A stretch of DNA of 40,262 nucleotides from CAZPUS01 sp964589825 (GCA_964589825.1 CAZPUS010000027.1:1-40262); one strand, 5' to 3'. Shown: positions 24,466 to 34,003, counted from the first letter of the stretch. Notes: generated by a model not told the origin, from the letters alone. A program made the numbers and translations.

Positions 24466-25671
24466 TTACTCGACAACGAGTGACGAAATAATAACGTTGA
24501 TATTTAGCCAGAATCGATTCTGAATCACCGGATCGGACTGCGCTCTTTTCTGATAAAGCACGTCATATTCCGGCCGGAAACTCACATTCCTGTTGATATT
24601 GAAAATCGCAATAATATCCCCGGCAGCCTCATACCTCCACAGCTTTCCAAAAAGATTCTCCCTGGTCATTCCCATTGCATCGTTGTCCGCATTTATCTGT
24701 GAAAACGACGTCTGAAACAAATAACCGAACCAGCGTATGAAATACTGATTCTCCCATGCAAACCGCACGCTGATTTTATCGTAATCATTCCACCCCTGCA
24801 CACTGCTACCGAAACTTCTGTCAAAGTTGCGCACATACTCTATGGAAAATTCGGGCTGTCCCCACCGATAATGATAGTACTTTGCACCCGCGGCGATTCC
24901 ATATCCTCTTTCACAAAGGGTGGGATTGTTTTTCTTAAAATCACCCTCCAGGGTTGCCGCCGGCAAATCGTCGAAACTGTTTGAAAAAAGGTAGACATTG
25001 GTCAGCACTCTTGTATGAAACGGCGTGAGCAGAATCAGTTTGCCGTCATAGCGCAGCATCGAATAATCGTTATAATACATCCCGGACTGAAACGCCGTTT
25101 TATCGGTATTGTCCGAAATACCAAACGAAAGCTGCTCTCTGAATATCAGATCAGGTGTCACGAAAAGATAGTGGAAAGGTCCTCCGTATACATTCGTTCT
25201 TATAATATTGAAAACCGTGTTGTCATTTTTCATCCCGGGTATGGAAAATATTTTACCACGCATGTCAAGCCCGGCAGTAAAAATGTCGTTGACAAAAAAG
25301 TACGTGTTAAGCTTTGGCTGAAATGTGAAGGGATTGTAATTCCCCGATCCGAGATCGCTCAAATACCGCTGATACGTCCCCTGAAAGTAAAATGTATTCG
25401 TAACTCGGGGAAATTGCAGAAACGGGGTATGATACACGAGTCGCGCGGATGAAAACGGTGAATAGAGATCCGGGCTGCATCCCGGCAGATTGTTGGTCGC
25501 CCCTACCAGACCGAATCGTACCTCCGGCGGATAATAGGATACGATTTGAGCATGGGCAACAGCGAAAAACGCTCCGCACACGAGTACGATCGTTGCGGCG
25601 ATTCTGCCTGCACGTAGGCGGCGTGTTTTTGTCTCTTTTACGATTGATGCGGTTTTCATATAGTCAACCAT
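24466..25671 (-). CDS. predicted outer-membrane barrel protein of the metal operon
   Basis: A 401-residue protein. An N-terminal signal (VCGAFFAVAHAQ) is followed by alternating hydrophobic/aromatic strands throughout (FYFQGTYQRYLSD, NTYFFVNDIFTAGLDMRG, PEFSIEYVRNFDRSFGS), ending NINVIISSLVVE. The pattern fits a barrel of perhaps 14-18 strands rather than a soluble protein. Two in-frame ATGs (25671 and 25659) are possible; neither has a strong ribosome site. It lies 13 bp after the NicO-type permease gene. A role as an outer-membrane channel for the exported or imported ion is inference. Confidence 0.75.
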   Translation of the reverse strand: MVDYMKTASIVKETKTRRLRAGRIAATIVLVCGAFFAVAHAQIVSYYPPEVRFGLVGATNNLPGCSPDLYSPFSSARLVYHTPFLQFPRVTNTFYFQGTYQRYLSDLGSGNYNPFTFQPKLNTYFFVNDIFTAGLDMRGKIFSIPGMKNDNTVFNIIRTNVYGGPFHYLFVTPDLIFREQLSFGISDNTDKTAFQSGMYYNDYSMLRYDGKLILLTPFHTRVLTNVYLFSNSFDDLPAATLEGDFKKNNPTLCERGYGIAAGAKYYHYRWGQPEFSIEYVRNFDRSFGSSVQGWNDYDKISVRFAWENQYFIRWFGYLFQTSFSQINADNDAMGMTRENLFGKLWRYEAAGDIIAIFNINRNVSFRPEYDVLYQKRAQSDPVIQNRFWLNINVIISSLVVE

Positions 25672-25684
25672 TATGCTGTATCTT

Positions 25685-26698
25685 TTATACTGATCTGATC
25701 ATTACGGCTCCCAGCATTACAAGCACTAAACCACCAAATCCTCGAAGATATACCGCCGCTTTTTCCGTAATACCACTTTTGAGAAATCCGAATGCCTTCT
25801 CTTTTGCATACAACACGAGGTAGCCGGTGGTACCGACTGTAATAGCCGCACCGATGGCCATACCTACGATCGAGATTATTCCATACACGTATATGCTGTA
25901 GGATATCGAAAAAATGAGCACAAACCACGCCAGGGGACACGGTACAATGCCCGAGAGAATCGCAACTCCCACCAGTGATAAATTTTTAAACTTTCCTTCT
26001 GCAACCTGCTGCTGAATTCGGGAAAGCCGCTTATTGAACAGCGTCGTTGCACATATCGCGACTCCGGTAATGACCACAAGAATACCACCCACTTGTTTTG
26101 ATATCGTCGCCATGTCTCGCTGGGACGACATCGAAAGCGTGTTAAGCAGCAGATAAAGAATCAGACTGAGGACAAATGCCGTCCCGATATGTGTAAGTGA
26201 GACGATTGACCCGGCAAGTGCGGCATCACTGCGTTTGCGTTTTGCATCACTGGTAAGAAAGTAGGTACTCAGGATAAGTTTGCCATGCCCCGGCCCTGCG
26301 GTATGAAGCAGCGAATAGCCCAGAGATATGGCAAATATAAGAAAAACCTGCCATATTGATGCATGATAGCGAAGAGAAGAGAGAGAATGTGAGAGTTTAT
26401 CGTTTATACGTTTTTGCCATACAACAAGAGGATACCAGAAAGGGACATTCGCATCGCCCGGATTAACCATTGACTCGTCTCCGGATGTATTTACAGGCGA
26501 TTCACTTCGGGCTGCCACGTGGTCTCCCGCCTGTACACTATCGTTATTGTGCGCATCTTTATTTGAGGACGAGGTGAACGGATTAGCCCCGGACGAATAA
26601 CCCGATGCATGTTGACTCTGCGCCTGCCCGCATAGACCGGCCATGCAACAAAGTGCAAATACAATTTTCACATAATCGCCATTCAGAATACGGTGCAT
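25685..26698 (-). CDS. NicO/RcnA-like nickel-cobalt-type permease
   Basis: A 337-residue protein. A signal-like hydrophobic start and a polar periplasmic segment (~30-110, with HNND and an NPF motif) are followed by six membrane helices. The NicO family signature is present as LLHTAGPGHGK (H132, H138), followed by SIVSLTHIGTAFVL; the GIVPCPLAWFVLIFS motif is the second family hallmark. The family moves Ni2+/Co2+ or related ions, usually outward (RcnA). The His-rich cytoplasmic loop of RcnA is absent. AAAGGAA precedes ATG by eight bases. It directly follows a DUF1007 gene, a pairing common in bacteria. Confidence 0.9.
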   Translation of the reverse strand: MHRILNGDYVKIVFALCCMAGLCGQAQSQHASGYSSGANPFTSSSNKDAHNNDSVQAGDHVAARSESPVNTSGDESMVNPGDANVPFWYPLVVWQKRINDKLSHSLSSLRYHASIWQVFLIFAISLGYSLLHTAGPGHGKLILSTYFLTSDAKRKRSDAALAGSIVSLTHIGTAFVLSLILYLLLNTLSMSSQRDMATISKQVGGILVVITGVAICATTLFNKRLSRIQQQVAEGKFKNLSLVGVAILSGIVPCPLAWFVLIFSISYSIYVYGIISIVGMAIGAAITVGTTGYLVLYAKEKAFGFLKSGITEKAAVYLRGFGGLVLVMLGAVMIRSV

Positions 26699-26713
26699 AA
26701 GGCATTTCCTTTG

Positions 26714-27352
26714 TTATGACTTTTTTTTGAATCGTACGGTCGGTCGGTTGGTGAACTTGACACGTGCAATGTCGACCGTCGCATCGATATGAGAGGGGGA
26801 GGTAACTCCGACGTCCTTTTTCGTTACGGTAAAGGAGACATAAATTACCGGATCAAAGAAAAAAAGCGACACACTATTCTCTTTTGTGTCCGCTTCCACC
26901 GAAACCGGAAGAAAAAAGGTGTATCTGACCATATCACCATCGCCTGTAATCTGTGCTCTGAAGTTGGTGACCCCGGGAGTCGGTTGTTTTTTGCCGTTTA
27001 CCCGCAGATAGGTGAAATAATGCTTGCTTTTGAGATTCTGAAACGACTCTTCAAAAACACGCCGCGATTCATTGCTGCTGAGTTTTCCATCCTTGTCAAC
27101 ATCGAACTGCTTAATGATAAACGCACTGAACATTCTGTCGAATGTCCATGTTGCGGTAAATCCTGTCAACTGCTTCTGGTCGAACCGTGCGGTTACCGTA
27201 TAATCTATGAATATATGCGCATGGGCACGGACCGTATGCACCGATGAAAGTACGACAATACATATCACGACACTCAAAAGCAGGCACTGTCGATAATGCA
27301 GCTGAAGAAAGCGGGCGGTTATTGTTGCAGTAGTAACGTTGCGCATATCCAT
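26714..27352 (-). CDS. DUF1007 periplasmic protein, partner of the NicO permease
   Basis: A 212-residue protein. A long signal anchor ends in AHAHIFIDYTV, the typical DUF1007 start with His44 and His46. A canonical EF-hand loop at 84-95 (DVDKDGKLSSNE) is also typical of the family. The protein then folds into beta strands. It probably captures or hands a divalent ion to the adjacent NicO permease; this is inferred from the widespread gene pairing. AAGGGAG lies just before ATG. Only 15 bp separate it from NicO and 9 bp from the upstream FeoB-like gene. Confidence 0.9.
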   Translation of the reverse strand: MDMRNVTTATITARFLQLHYRQCLLLSVVICIVVLSSVHTVRAHAHIFIDYTVTARFDQKQLTGFTATWTFDRMFSAFIIKQFDVDKDGKLSSNESRRVFEESFQNLKSKHYFTYLRVNGKKQPTPGVTNFRAQITGDGDMVRYTFFLPVSVEADTKENSVSLFFFDPVIYVSFTVTKKDVGVTSPSHIDATVDIARVKFTNRPTVRFKKKS

Positions 27353-27361
27353 GGTTCTCCC

Positions 27362-28699
27362 TTACTTGATCCCCAAAAATGGAATGATTCTGTAGGCAAT
27401 GGCGGCTGCGATCCAGGCAAGCGTCACCGGATATACCACAAACAGAATAGTCATCCAGGCAGATTTTACATAATGATAAAACATCGCGATACCGGCAAGA
27501 CAGCTTCCGCTCAACAGTACAAACACCATCAGACTGACCGCGGTGGCGCTGTTATAAAAGGCTGATTTTTTTAATGCATCCGTAAGCACATCACTTTTTT
27601 CCGGCCCGCCTTCGATACCGTAAAATGTATTGAGGGTAGCGATAATCGCGCCGCGACCGGTAAACCCGGCGAGTACTGCGACAGTGGTACGCCAGTCAAA
27701 ACCAAGCGGTGCAAAAATAGGCGAAAGCATTTCGCCTATGCGTGCCATATAGCTCGTATGCAGTGACAATGTACGCCGCGGCGGCAACGGCTCTCCCTGC
27801 GCTGCGGCACGCTCCTGCATCGCTGTATATTCCTCCACCGAAACGCCCGGGAAATAAGATAGCCCCCAGATGCCTATGCTTGCAACAATAATTACCACAC
27901 CGGCCGTGCGGATAAAGACCCATGTGTCGCCTAGTGTCTTTTTCACCGCCGAGGCAATATCGGGCATTCTAACCGAAGGCAAACCGATGTCCGTGGTAGC
28001 TACCTGTTGGGCTTTTGTTGTTTTCTGCAACATTACGAGGCTGAAAAGCCATGTGGTTGCAATACCAACGATGAACCCGCCCATGTATAGAAAAAAAAGG
28101 ATCGGTCCCCTGCTGTAAAACGGAAAAACCGACGCAATCAGAAGGATATAGACAGAAACCTTTGAGCCGCAGCTCATAAACGGGGCAACAAAAAGCGTCC
28201 GAAACCGGACACCCGGCGATGGTATCTGTTGCGCCCCCTGCATACTGTTGACCGTACAGCCGAATCCGAACGTCATGGGGACTACGGAGTGACCCGCAAG
28301 ACCCACCCGCGTCAGAAGAGGATGCAGCAGACGGCCGATACGCCAGTGCAGGTTCGCATTCACCAGTATGTTTACAATCAGAAACATTACCATTATATTC
28401 GGAATATAGACAAACAGACCACCGATCCCGGTGATGACGCCGTAGATAAGAAAATCCCGAAACACCACGTTATCAACCGCTACGAACACCGCATCGGCCG
28501 CAGCCTGGAACACGTTTCCTGCGATAACGGTCGGGTGTGTACCGAGAAAAAAAACCGCTTCAAAGAGCACAAAGACCGATGCCACACACACAAGGGCATC
28601 GATCAACAGTGTCCCGGGCTTAACTGATTTATTATCGAAGGTGGGGACCGGGGCGTTGTTGGGACAACTTTTATGTTCTGATTCATTATTTATCATCAT
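27362..28699 (-). CDS. FeoB-like membrane transporter core lacking the GTPase domain
   Basis: A 445-residue membrane protein. It carries the signatures of the FeoB membrane portion: two Gate (nucleoside-recognition) domains, TFGFGCTVNS in place of FeoB's GFGCNVPA, and VAPFMSCGSKVSVY, equivalent to APFMSCGARL. The second half contains VAVLAGFTGRGAIIATLNTFYG. The N-terminal G-protein and GDI domains of FeoB are entirely absent: only ~30 polar residues precede the first helix, and there is no Walker-type motif. The likely substrate is Fe2+ or another divalent metal. It could instead belong to a nucleoside-transport branch, as a 5'-nucleotidase gene ends 24 bp upstream, but the Cys motifs favour metal. 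No clear ribosome site at the ATGATG start. Confidence 0.85.
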   Translation of the reverse strand: MMINNESEHKSCPNNAPVPTFDNKSVKPGTLLIDALVCVASVFVLFEAVFFLGTHPTVIAGNVFQAAADAVFVAVDNVVFRDFLIYGVITGIGGLFVYIPNIMVMFLIVNILVNANLHWRIGRLLHPLLTRVGLAGHSVVPMTFGFGCTVNSMQGAQQIPSPGVRFRTLFVAPFMSCGSKVSVYILLIASVFPFYSRGPILFFLYMGGFIVGIATTWLFSLVMLQKTTKAQQVATTDIGLPSVRMPDIASAVKKTLGDTWVFIRTAGVVIIVASIGIWGLSYFPGVSVEEYTAMQERAAAQGEPLPPRRTLSLHTSYMARIGEMLSPIFAPLGFDWRTTVAVLAGFTGRGAIIATLNTFYGIEGGPEKSDVLTDALKKSAFYNSATAVSLMVFVLLSGSCLAGIAMFYHYVKSAWMTILFVVYPVTLAWIAAAIAYRIIPFLGIK

Positions 28700-28723
28700 A
28701 CGGCATTTCAGTTTTTTGCGTAG

Positions 28724-30196
28724 CTACTCATCAGTCCATTTATTTTTAATATCTGAAATAATCGCATCCAGTGTATAGGCTTCATACTTATCGTTGTGCA
28801 CCAAAGAGACAACCGCATTGGTAAAATGAGCATCGTTGGTTTGGATATCAATCTCTTCTATACTCATGAGTTCTTTAAAAACGCTGTCTTCTTCGGTTAA
28901 CTCTCGCACGACGTTATCATATTCTTTGTACGGCATAATGACCGAATAGGCTTTACTGCCAATAAGATCGGTACGATATCCCCCCGCTTTCATTCTGTCG
29001 GCCCGAAATCCCGCCCATTGTGTTTGTTCAATTTCACTTTTGTCAAGAGTGGAAAGGTAGGCTTCTATCTGGGCCCCTGTCATCGTTAATGAAATGTTTT
29101 TATACGCCCGTTGCCCGCCGGTTCTGAATACCGCATTTACATCAACAATTCCTTTCGGAAGCAACGCACGAATGATTTCTCCGCTATGACAAAACCCGAT
29201 ATCGGTTTCTGCCGATAACCGCAGGGCTTGTGCACCAAGCCATGCCAAATCCTGGCGTGAGGGGACGCTGCTGCAGCGTATCACGGTATCTGAGGCCGTT
29301 GGCACCAGGAGCTGCTCTTTGCGTTTACACATCTGAATTATAGTGGAGTCTGGTTGGATCGAATCATGGTCCATTGAGACGAGTTGATATGCAGTCGAAT
29401 CGACCTCGCCAGTATAGGGATTGAATTTTACGACAAGCCGGCCGACATAATCAGCATAATAGCCGGCCTGTACAATCAATGCACCGGTTTGTTTTACTTG
29501 TATCGGACTGGTTACTATCTCGTGCGTATGCCCGGTTACGAAAAGATCAACGGTCGGAATCTCCGGCGCTATTTTCATACAATGCTCGGTACCAGCATGA
29601 CAGAGTACTATTGTATAATCTGCCATGGAATCTGTTTTTTCCACCTCCCTTTTTATATCTTCAATCGTATGTCGCATCGAATATGGATGCACTGATTGTG
29701 GTTGAGAAAAGCCAATCACTGCAATGCAAAGATCATCATACGTCAATATGGTTGACGCCGGAAAACGAAGGCTGCCGTCTTCCTTGAACCAGTTGTTACA
29801 TACGATTTCGGTAGAATCGAGAAGCGAAAGACACTTCATGTAATTTTCGTTTCCGTAATCATCATCGTGGTTTCCGGGTACAAGAACATCGTATCCCACG
29901 TGCTGCATTGCCTCGAAAAGTACTGCGCTTTTAGATGCAAAAGCGACCATATCACCCTTTGAAATGACATCACCGGCATCAAGCACAATGGTATGATCAT
30001 TTTTCTTTTTTTCCTGTTTTATATAGCTGGCAACATAGGCAAATCCACCATTCCCGTCATAATCGGCTCTTATATGATCATGCAAATCATTTGTATGAAG
30101 TATGACCAGCATCTTTGCATTGTCCTGTATTGCACAGGACACAAATAACATCATAACAAAACAGCAAAAACCGGCAATTCTTTTTCTAAAGGTCAT
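28724..30196 (-). CDS. 5'-nucleotidase/2',3'-cyclic phosphodiesterase-type metallophosphatase, probable lipoprotein
   Basis: A 490-residue protein. The N-terminal signal ends FVSC (Cys21, near-canonical lipobox). The metallophosphatase domain has all metal motifs: HTNDLHDH, DAGDVISKGD, GNHDDDYG, LCHAGTEH and TGHTHE. The C-terminal ~200 residues form the 5'-nucleotidase substrate domain (TDIGFCHSGEIIRALLPKG; NAVFRTGGQRAYK). It would release phosphate and nucleosides from nucleotides in the periplasm. AGGGA precedes ATG. It sits 113 bp after the propeller-like gene and 24 bp before the FeoB-like gene, so it could be the last gene of the phosphate cluster or the first of the metal operon. Confidence 0.93.
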   Translation of the reverse strand: MTFRKRIAGFCCFVMMLFVSCAIQDNAKMLVILHTNDLHDHIRADYDGNGGFAYVASYIKQEKKKNDHTIVLDAGDVISKGDMVAFASKSAVLFEAMQHVGYDVLVPGNHDDDYGNENYMKCLSLLDSTEIVCNNWFKEDGSLRFPASTILTYDDLCIAVIGFSQPQSVHPYSMRHTIEDIKREVEKTDSMADYTIVLCHAGTEHCMKIAPEIPTVDLFVTGHTHEIVTSPIQVKQTGALIVQAGYYADYVGRLVVKFNPYTGEVDSTAYQLVSMDHDSIQPDSTIIQMCKRKEQLLVPTASDTVIRCSSVPSRQDLAWLGAQALRLSAETDIGFCHSGEIIRALLPKGIVDVNAVFRTGGQRAYKNISLTMTGAQIEAYLSTLDKSEIEQTQWAGFRADRMKAGGYRTDLIGSKAYSVIMPYKEYDNVVRELTEEDSVFKELMSIEEIDIQTNDAHFTNAVVSLVHNDKYEAYTLDAIISDIKNKWTDE

Positions 30197-30220
30197 GGTC
30201 TATCCCTTTTTTGACTATTT

Positions 30221-30301
30221 CTGAGCTGAACGATGTTTTGATAATACCACCAGAATATCCTACCGGTACATAGGTTTCAAAAAGTATACCGCTCAGTGCA
30301 G
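30221..30301 (+). repeat. internally deleted copy of the dispersed repeat
   Basis: It begins CTGAGCTGAACGATGTTTTGAT, sharing a 14-base identity with the fragment at 4011 and matching the family's left end. It ends ATACCGCTCAGTGCAG, matching the right end. At ~81 bp it is half the normal length. It lies in the gap between the propeller-like and nucleotidase genes. Confidence 0.55.
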
Positions 30302-30309
30302 CTATTTGT

Positions 30310-31107
30310 TTAATCTATCAACGTTCGATACACTTTTTTATCTTTCCGCACGATTCCCCATAAAACAAGTGTATCGTCAACCCAGCGGTCTCTTGCAATA
30401 CCCTGACCATGAAACGGTACTTCAATGGTACGTTCGTACTGCAAATAGGGGCCGGCCAAAGGTATTGACAACGCATACACTTCCGCTCTGTCGTGTCCGG
30501 TAACATAGAAAGTCCCGTCTTCCCCGATCGCTCCGCCCGAACAACTGTATGGAGCAAATCGCTTGATCACCGACTGTGGAAACGCATACCCTCCGCATAA
30601 ACGCCATTTAGCATCAAACACCATGCAGGCTGTCCAATTAGGATTTTTCCCGGGGGCGACCCCCTTAAGCATATAGTGAGCAAAAATTACATACCACTTT
30701 CCGTCATATCGATCAACCCATGTTGCCGAACCGGCAAAAATACCAAAGCTGTGAGAGCCGATATGCGTAAGAGTCTTTGTATCAAAAAACTCCAAAGATG
30801 AAGCCATAGGAACTTTCGGATAGTTTGAATTAGTGCATACCAACGTATCGTTAAATACTATCCCGGCATTCAAATGAGCGAGGGGACCGTCTTCGGCCCC
30901 CTTCCACTCCTTGACTTTCGAAAAATTGTTTTTATTGTATTTGATGATATGATTATTCGACACTGCATATATATAGAGACTGTCTACCCCGACCCCCTGA
31001 TGCGCAGCCGGTGAAGAAAAAGATTTCATCCTGCCTTCAACGGAGACGGTGAACATAAACAAACTACATAAAAAAAAGCATACCTTTTTAGTTACTCGAT
31101 ATTTCAT
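30310..31107 (-). CDS. secreted propeller-like protein of unknown function
   Basis: A 265-residue protein with a signal peptide (CFFLCSLFMFTVSVEG). The mature part has repeated strand motifs of a beta-propeller (HQGVGVDSLYIYAVSNNHIIKY; SSLEFFDTKTLTHIGSHSFG; GAIGEDGTFYVTGHDRAEVY; GQGIARD). Similar proteins that I recall only as uncharacterised secreted beta-propellers occur in several phyla. GGAG seven bases before ATG supports the start. It lies 18 bp after the TonB receptor gene, so the two are co-transcribed and it may be an accessory of the receptor. Confidence 0.8.
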   Translation of the reverse strand: MKYRVTKKVCFFLCSLFMFTVSVEGRMKSFSSPAAHQGVGVDSLYIYAVSNNHIIKYNKNNFSKVKEWKGAEDGPLAHLNAGIVFNDTLVCTNSNYPKVPMASSLEFFDTKTLTHIGSHSFGIFAGSATWVDRYDGKWYVIFAHYMLKGVAPGKNPNWTACMVFDAKWRLCGGYAFPQSVIKRFAPYSCSGGAIGEDGTFYVTGHDRAEVYALSIPLAGPYLQYERTIEVPFHGQGIARDRWVDDTLVLWGIVRKDKKVYRTLID

Positions 31108-31125
31108 AACTACGCTCCGGTTCGA

Positions 31126-33963
31126 TTATTCAAAGTCATACTTCAATCCAAAGGTATAAAAAGCGCCATACTTTTCAGACTGGTGTGCAAGAGCGGTCTC
31201 TTCCATGTTGAATTTGGGGTCTCCTTTTACCTCAAGCTCCTGTTGAGCTGTCAGGTTATTGAGGTTGGCGTACACCGAAAGTCCCTTATAGACTTCCTGG
31301 CTTATCGAAACATCAAGATGAAACTCCTCATTAAACCACTTATTACTGTGCGCGTTTCCATTTAATGACAACAACACGGGAGATCTGTAATTGCTGCCGA
31401 TATTAAAAGCAGTACCGGATTTCTGGTTATTATAGAAAAGGCCGGCATTTACAACCGTTTTGGCTGTCCCCATCAACGGCGCCCAGCCAATGTCTCCTCC
31501 ATAATTAACCTCTGAATGGGTATACGTATAGTTGGAATACAGACCAAAATCCTTAAGCAAAGAGACATCCAATACGCTGAGATTTTGCTGCAATGCCAGT
31601 TCTACGCCTGCAATTGTTCCGGGTTCTTCAGCATTTATAGGCTTCGAAAATGCATAATCGACTCCCCCATTCGATTGAGTCCACGCTTTTGTTCCTTTTG
31701 CATCTATCAAATGCTTCGCAAATATCCCACAGCTTACCAATCCGTACGGTTTGGGATTCGCTTCAAACATCAAATCAATATTGTACGATTTCATCGGTTT
31801 GAGATCAGGGTCCCCGAATGATACACTCGCTTCGGTAATATCCCCATTCCCATCGGTCTCCACATCCCAACCCGTAATAGGAATAAGCGCAGAATAATCA
31901 GGACGCGCAATCGCCGAAGAAAATGCCAGACGTATATTGGTCTGATCATCCGGTCTATAATTGCAATGGAAAGAAGGCGTCACGGTAGTATACGATCCTT
32001 CATGTGTTTTTTTAAGACCACCAGGGATCTGGTTCAACACTGCCTGTGAGGGTAGCTGTGTTCCTTTTGAGGTATAATTATTTCGCGTATATTCTACACG
32101 AAACCCGGCAAGTGTGGAAAAGCGTTTCACCCATTGATTTTTTGTCATCGCGTATCCTGCGGCGACAATCTCTTCCGCTTCATAATTACTACCAAGTGAC
32201 TGTTCGGCATTGTCCGAGGTTTTCATACCCGCAAAGATGTCTTTGAATTCATCCTCGGTATGATGCAAATCGAGATAGTGCCATGTATTTTTGTTATCTC
32301 CGAGCATGCTGTCTGCCGGCATACCATTATCAAGATCATCGGGCTTGGCCTGCCACTTAGTCTCTTCGGCTGTGCGTTTTTTCTGCTTTCCTTTGAGACC
32401 GGACGTTACTACATCGTTACTGTTAAATAAGTTATATGGCAGAGAAAAATTAACTTCTCCAGTAATATTCCTGTCCACGTTAAAATGCTCAGATCCTCTC
32501 ACTCTGTTAAATTTGTAATCAGGAACCGATGAAGGGGCCTGATAGGTAAGATCGATTTCACGGAATTCTTCATTGGTCAGCGAATTTGTATCAGCGATAA
32601 GAATTGTCGGATTGGTACGATAGTAATAGAAATATGTCTGATTCGGCTCATCCTCACTAACCTGTACAAGAGATATTTTGTAATCAAGGTTACCTAAATC
32701 AAGATTATGCTCACCGGCAAACTCTCCATAGTGCAGCATCTGATCCTCAAGTCTGTTACGCAATCTTTTCTGGTCGTTATTCGATGTTTTATCCGAATAA
32801 TACTGCCGACGCCGACGCATTTCATTATCCAGGTATCTGCTGAAATTATACTTGAGATTCCATATGTGATCTTCCGACAGACGGTATTCGGTACCCACGA
32901 GGGCACTGTAGCGCTCACGCTTCACATCGTAATTGTTCCACCGATTCCTCGATGTAAGATCGGATGCATCTTCGAATTCAAAAAAACCGATATCGCTAGA
33001 ATCAAATTTACTTTGCTTGAATTCATACTCCATCTCGTTCATGATTGAACCGCGGTTGGTTTTGAAATAGGAACCGGTTACGATAACTCCGATCCTGTCT
33101 TCCATAAATCGGTCGCCATAAAAGCCCGCCACGTCAATCATTTCCCGGCCCCAGTAGTCTTCAAGTATAGATTCTCTGTTATTGTACCCGCCACCAGCCT
33201 TAAGTGAAATACGCCTTTGCATTGGAGGTTTTTTTAGTTCCAGATTGACCTTCCCTCCGACACCATCCGCGTCCATCGCTGGTGTCAGAGCCTTTGATAC
33301 CTCCACGTACTCTACATTGTTGAGCTGCATAAGATCCATGCCCACTGCTCGCCCATCTCCTGCGGTTGGTGCAGGCACTTTTCCGCCGTTAACTGTTACT
33401 GCGGTATTCCTTGGACCCGCTCCACGTACGGAAATGAACTGCCCTTCACCCTGGTCGCGATCGATCGTCACTCCGGGGAGCCGCTGCACCGACTCTGCGG
33501 CGGTTTTGTCCGGGAACTTATCCAACACTTCTTTTGAAACCACGTGCGATATATTTTCGGCTTTCATCTGTCTCTGCACCGCTTCGGCCTGTCCACGTGC
33601 AAGCCCGCCATATACTGTCATTTTCTCGATCTGATGTGCTCCCGGCATCAAAACGAATTCTTCGGTACTTGTTTTGTCTCCTGTGACCGATAATGTTTTT
33701 TCCACCGGCTCATATCCGCTATATGATACTTGTAAAGTATACTCTCCTGGATTCACATTTGTCAGTCTGAAATATCCTCTTGAATTTGTAAACACACGCT
33801 TCCCGGTTTCTTCGATTACCACCTCCGCGGTATGCAGCGGATTCTCCTTTTTATCTTTTACAGTACCGGTAATCGTTGCAGAAAACGCACCCGCTGAAAA
33901 CAACAAAATGATAAAGCAAAACAGCACACTGTTATTACAATTGCAATAATACCACATTTTCAT
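31126..33963 (-). CDS. TonB-dependent outer-membrane receptor with carboxypeptidase-regulatory-like domain
   Basis: A 945-residue protein: signal peptide (1-29), carboxypeptidase-regulatory-like beta-sandwich (about 30-110, VKDKKENPLHTAEVVIEE), plug domain (DKFPDKTAAESVQRLPGVTIDRDQGEG; FISVRGAGPRNTAVTVNGG) and a C-terminal barrel with the usual C-terminal strand FYTFGLKYDFE. The plug motifs are like TIGR01782-type receptors, which import carbohydrates or other large nutrients in energy-dependent manner. The substrate is not evident; the neighbouring alkaline phosphatase and nucleotidase suggest phosphate-containing compounds. AAGGA precedes ATG, and a TATAAT-containing region lies ~35 bp upstream. 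No TonB/ExbBD genes are in the window. Confidence 0.95.
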   Translation of the reverse strand: MKMWYYCNCNNSVLFCFIILLFSAGAFSATITGTVKDKKENPLHTAEVVIEETGKRVFTNSRGYFRLTNVNPGEYTLQVSYSGYEPVEKTLSVTGDKTSTEEFVLMPGAHQIEKMTVYGGLARGQAEAVQRQMKAENISHVVSKEVLDKFPDKTAAESVQRLPGVTIDRDQGEGQFISVRGAGPRNTAVTVNGGKVPAPTAGDGRAVGMDLMQLNNVEYVEVSKALTPAMDADGVGGKVNLELKKPPMQRRISLKAGGGYNNRESILEDYWGREMIDVAGFYGDRFMEDRIGVIVTGSYFKTNRGSIMNEMEYEFKQSKFDSSDIGFFEFEDASDLTSRNRWNNYDVKRERYSALVGTEYRLSEDHIWNLKYNFSRYLDNEMRRRRQYYSDKTSNNDQKRLRNRLEDQMLHYGEFAGEHNLDLGNLDYKISLVQVSEDEPNQTYFYYYRTNPTILIADTNSLTNEEFREIDLTYQAPSSVPDYKFNRVRGSEHFNVDRNITGEVNFSLPYNLFNSNDVVTSGLKGKQKKRTAEETKWQAKPDDLDNGMPADSMLGDNKNTWHYLDLHHTEDEFKDIFAGMKTSDNAEQSLGSNYEAEEIVAAGYAMTKNQWVKRFSTLAGFRVEYTRNNYTSKGTQLPSQAVLNQIPGGLKKTHEGSYTTVTPSFHCNYRPDDQTNIRLAFSSAIARPDYSALIPITGWDVETDGNGDITEASVSFGDPDLKPMKSYNIDLMFEANPKPYGLVSCGIFAKHLIDAKGTKAWTQSNGGVDYAFSKPINAEEPGTIAGVELALQQNLSVLDVSLLKDFGLYSNYTYTHSEVNYGGDIGWAPLMGTAKTVVNAGLFYNNQKSGTAFNIGSNYRSPVLLSLNGNAHSNKWFNEEFHLDVSISQEVYKGLSVYANLNNLTAQQELEVKGDPKFNMEETALAHQSEKYGAFYTFGLKYDFE

Positions 33964-33997
33964 CTTAACATTCCTTTTTTTGTTGTACAGTTTTCAA

Positions 33998-34003
33998 ATT
34001 ATA
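33998..34003 (-). promoter_or_regulatory. candidate -10 element of the TonB receptor unit
   Basis: TATAAT on the minus strand, 35 bp upstream of the receptor start. No good -35 is seen 16-18 bp upstream, so the promoter may depend on an activator. Confidence 0.35.
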
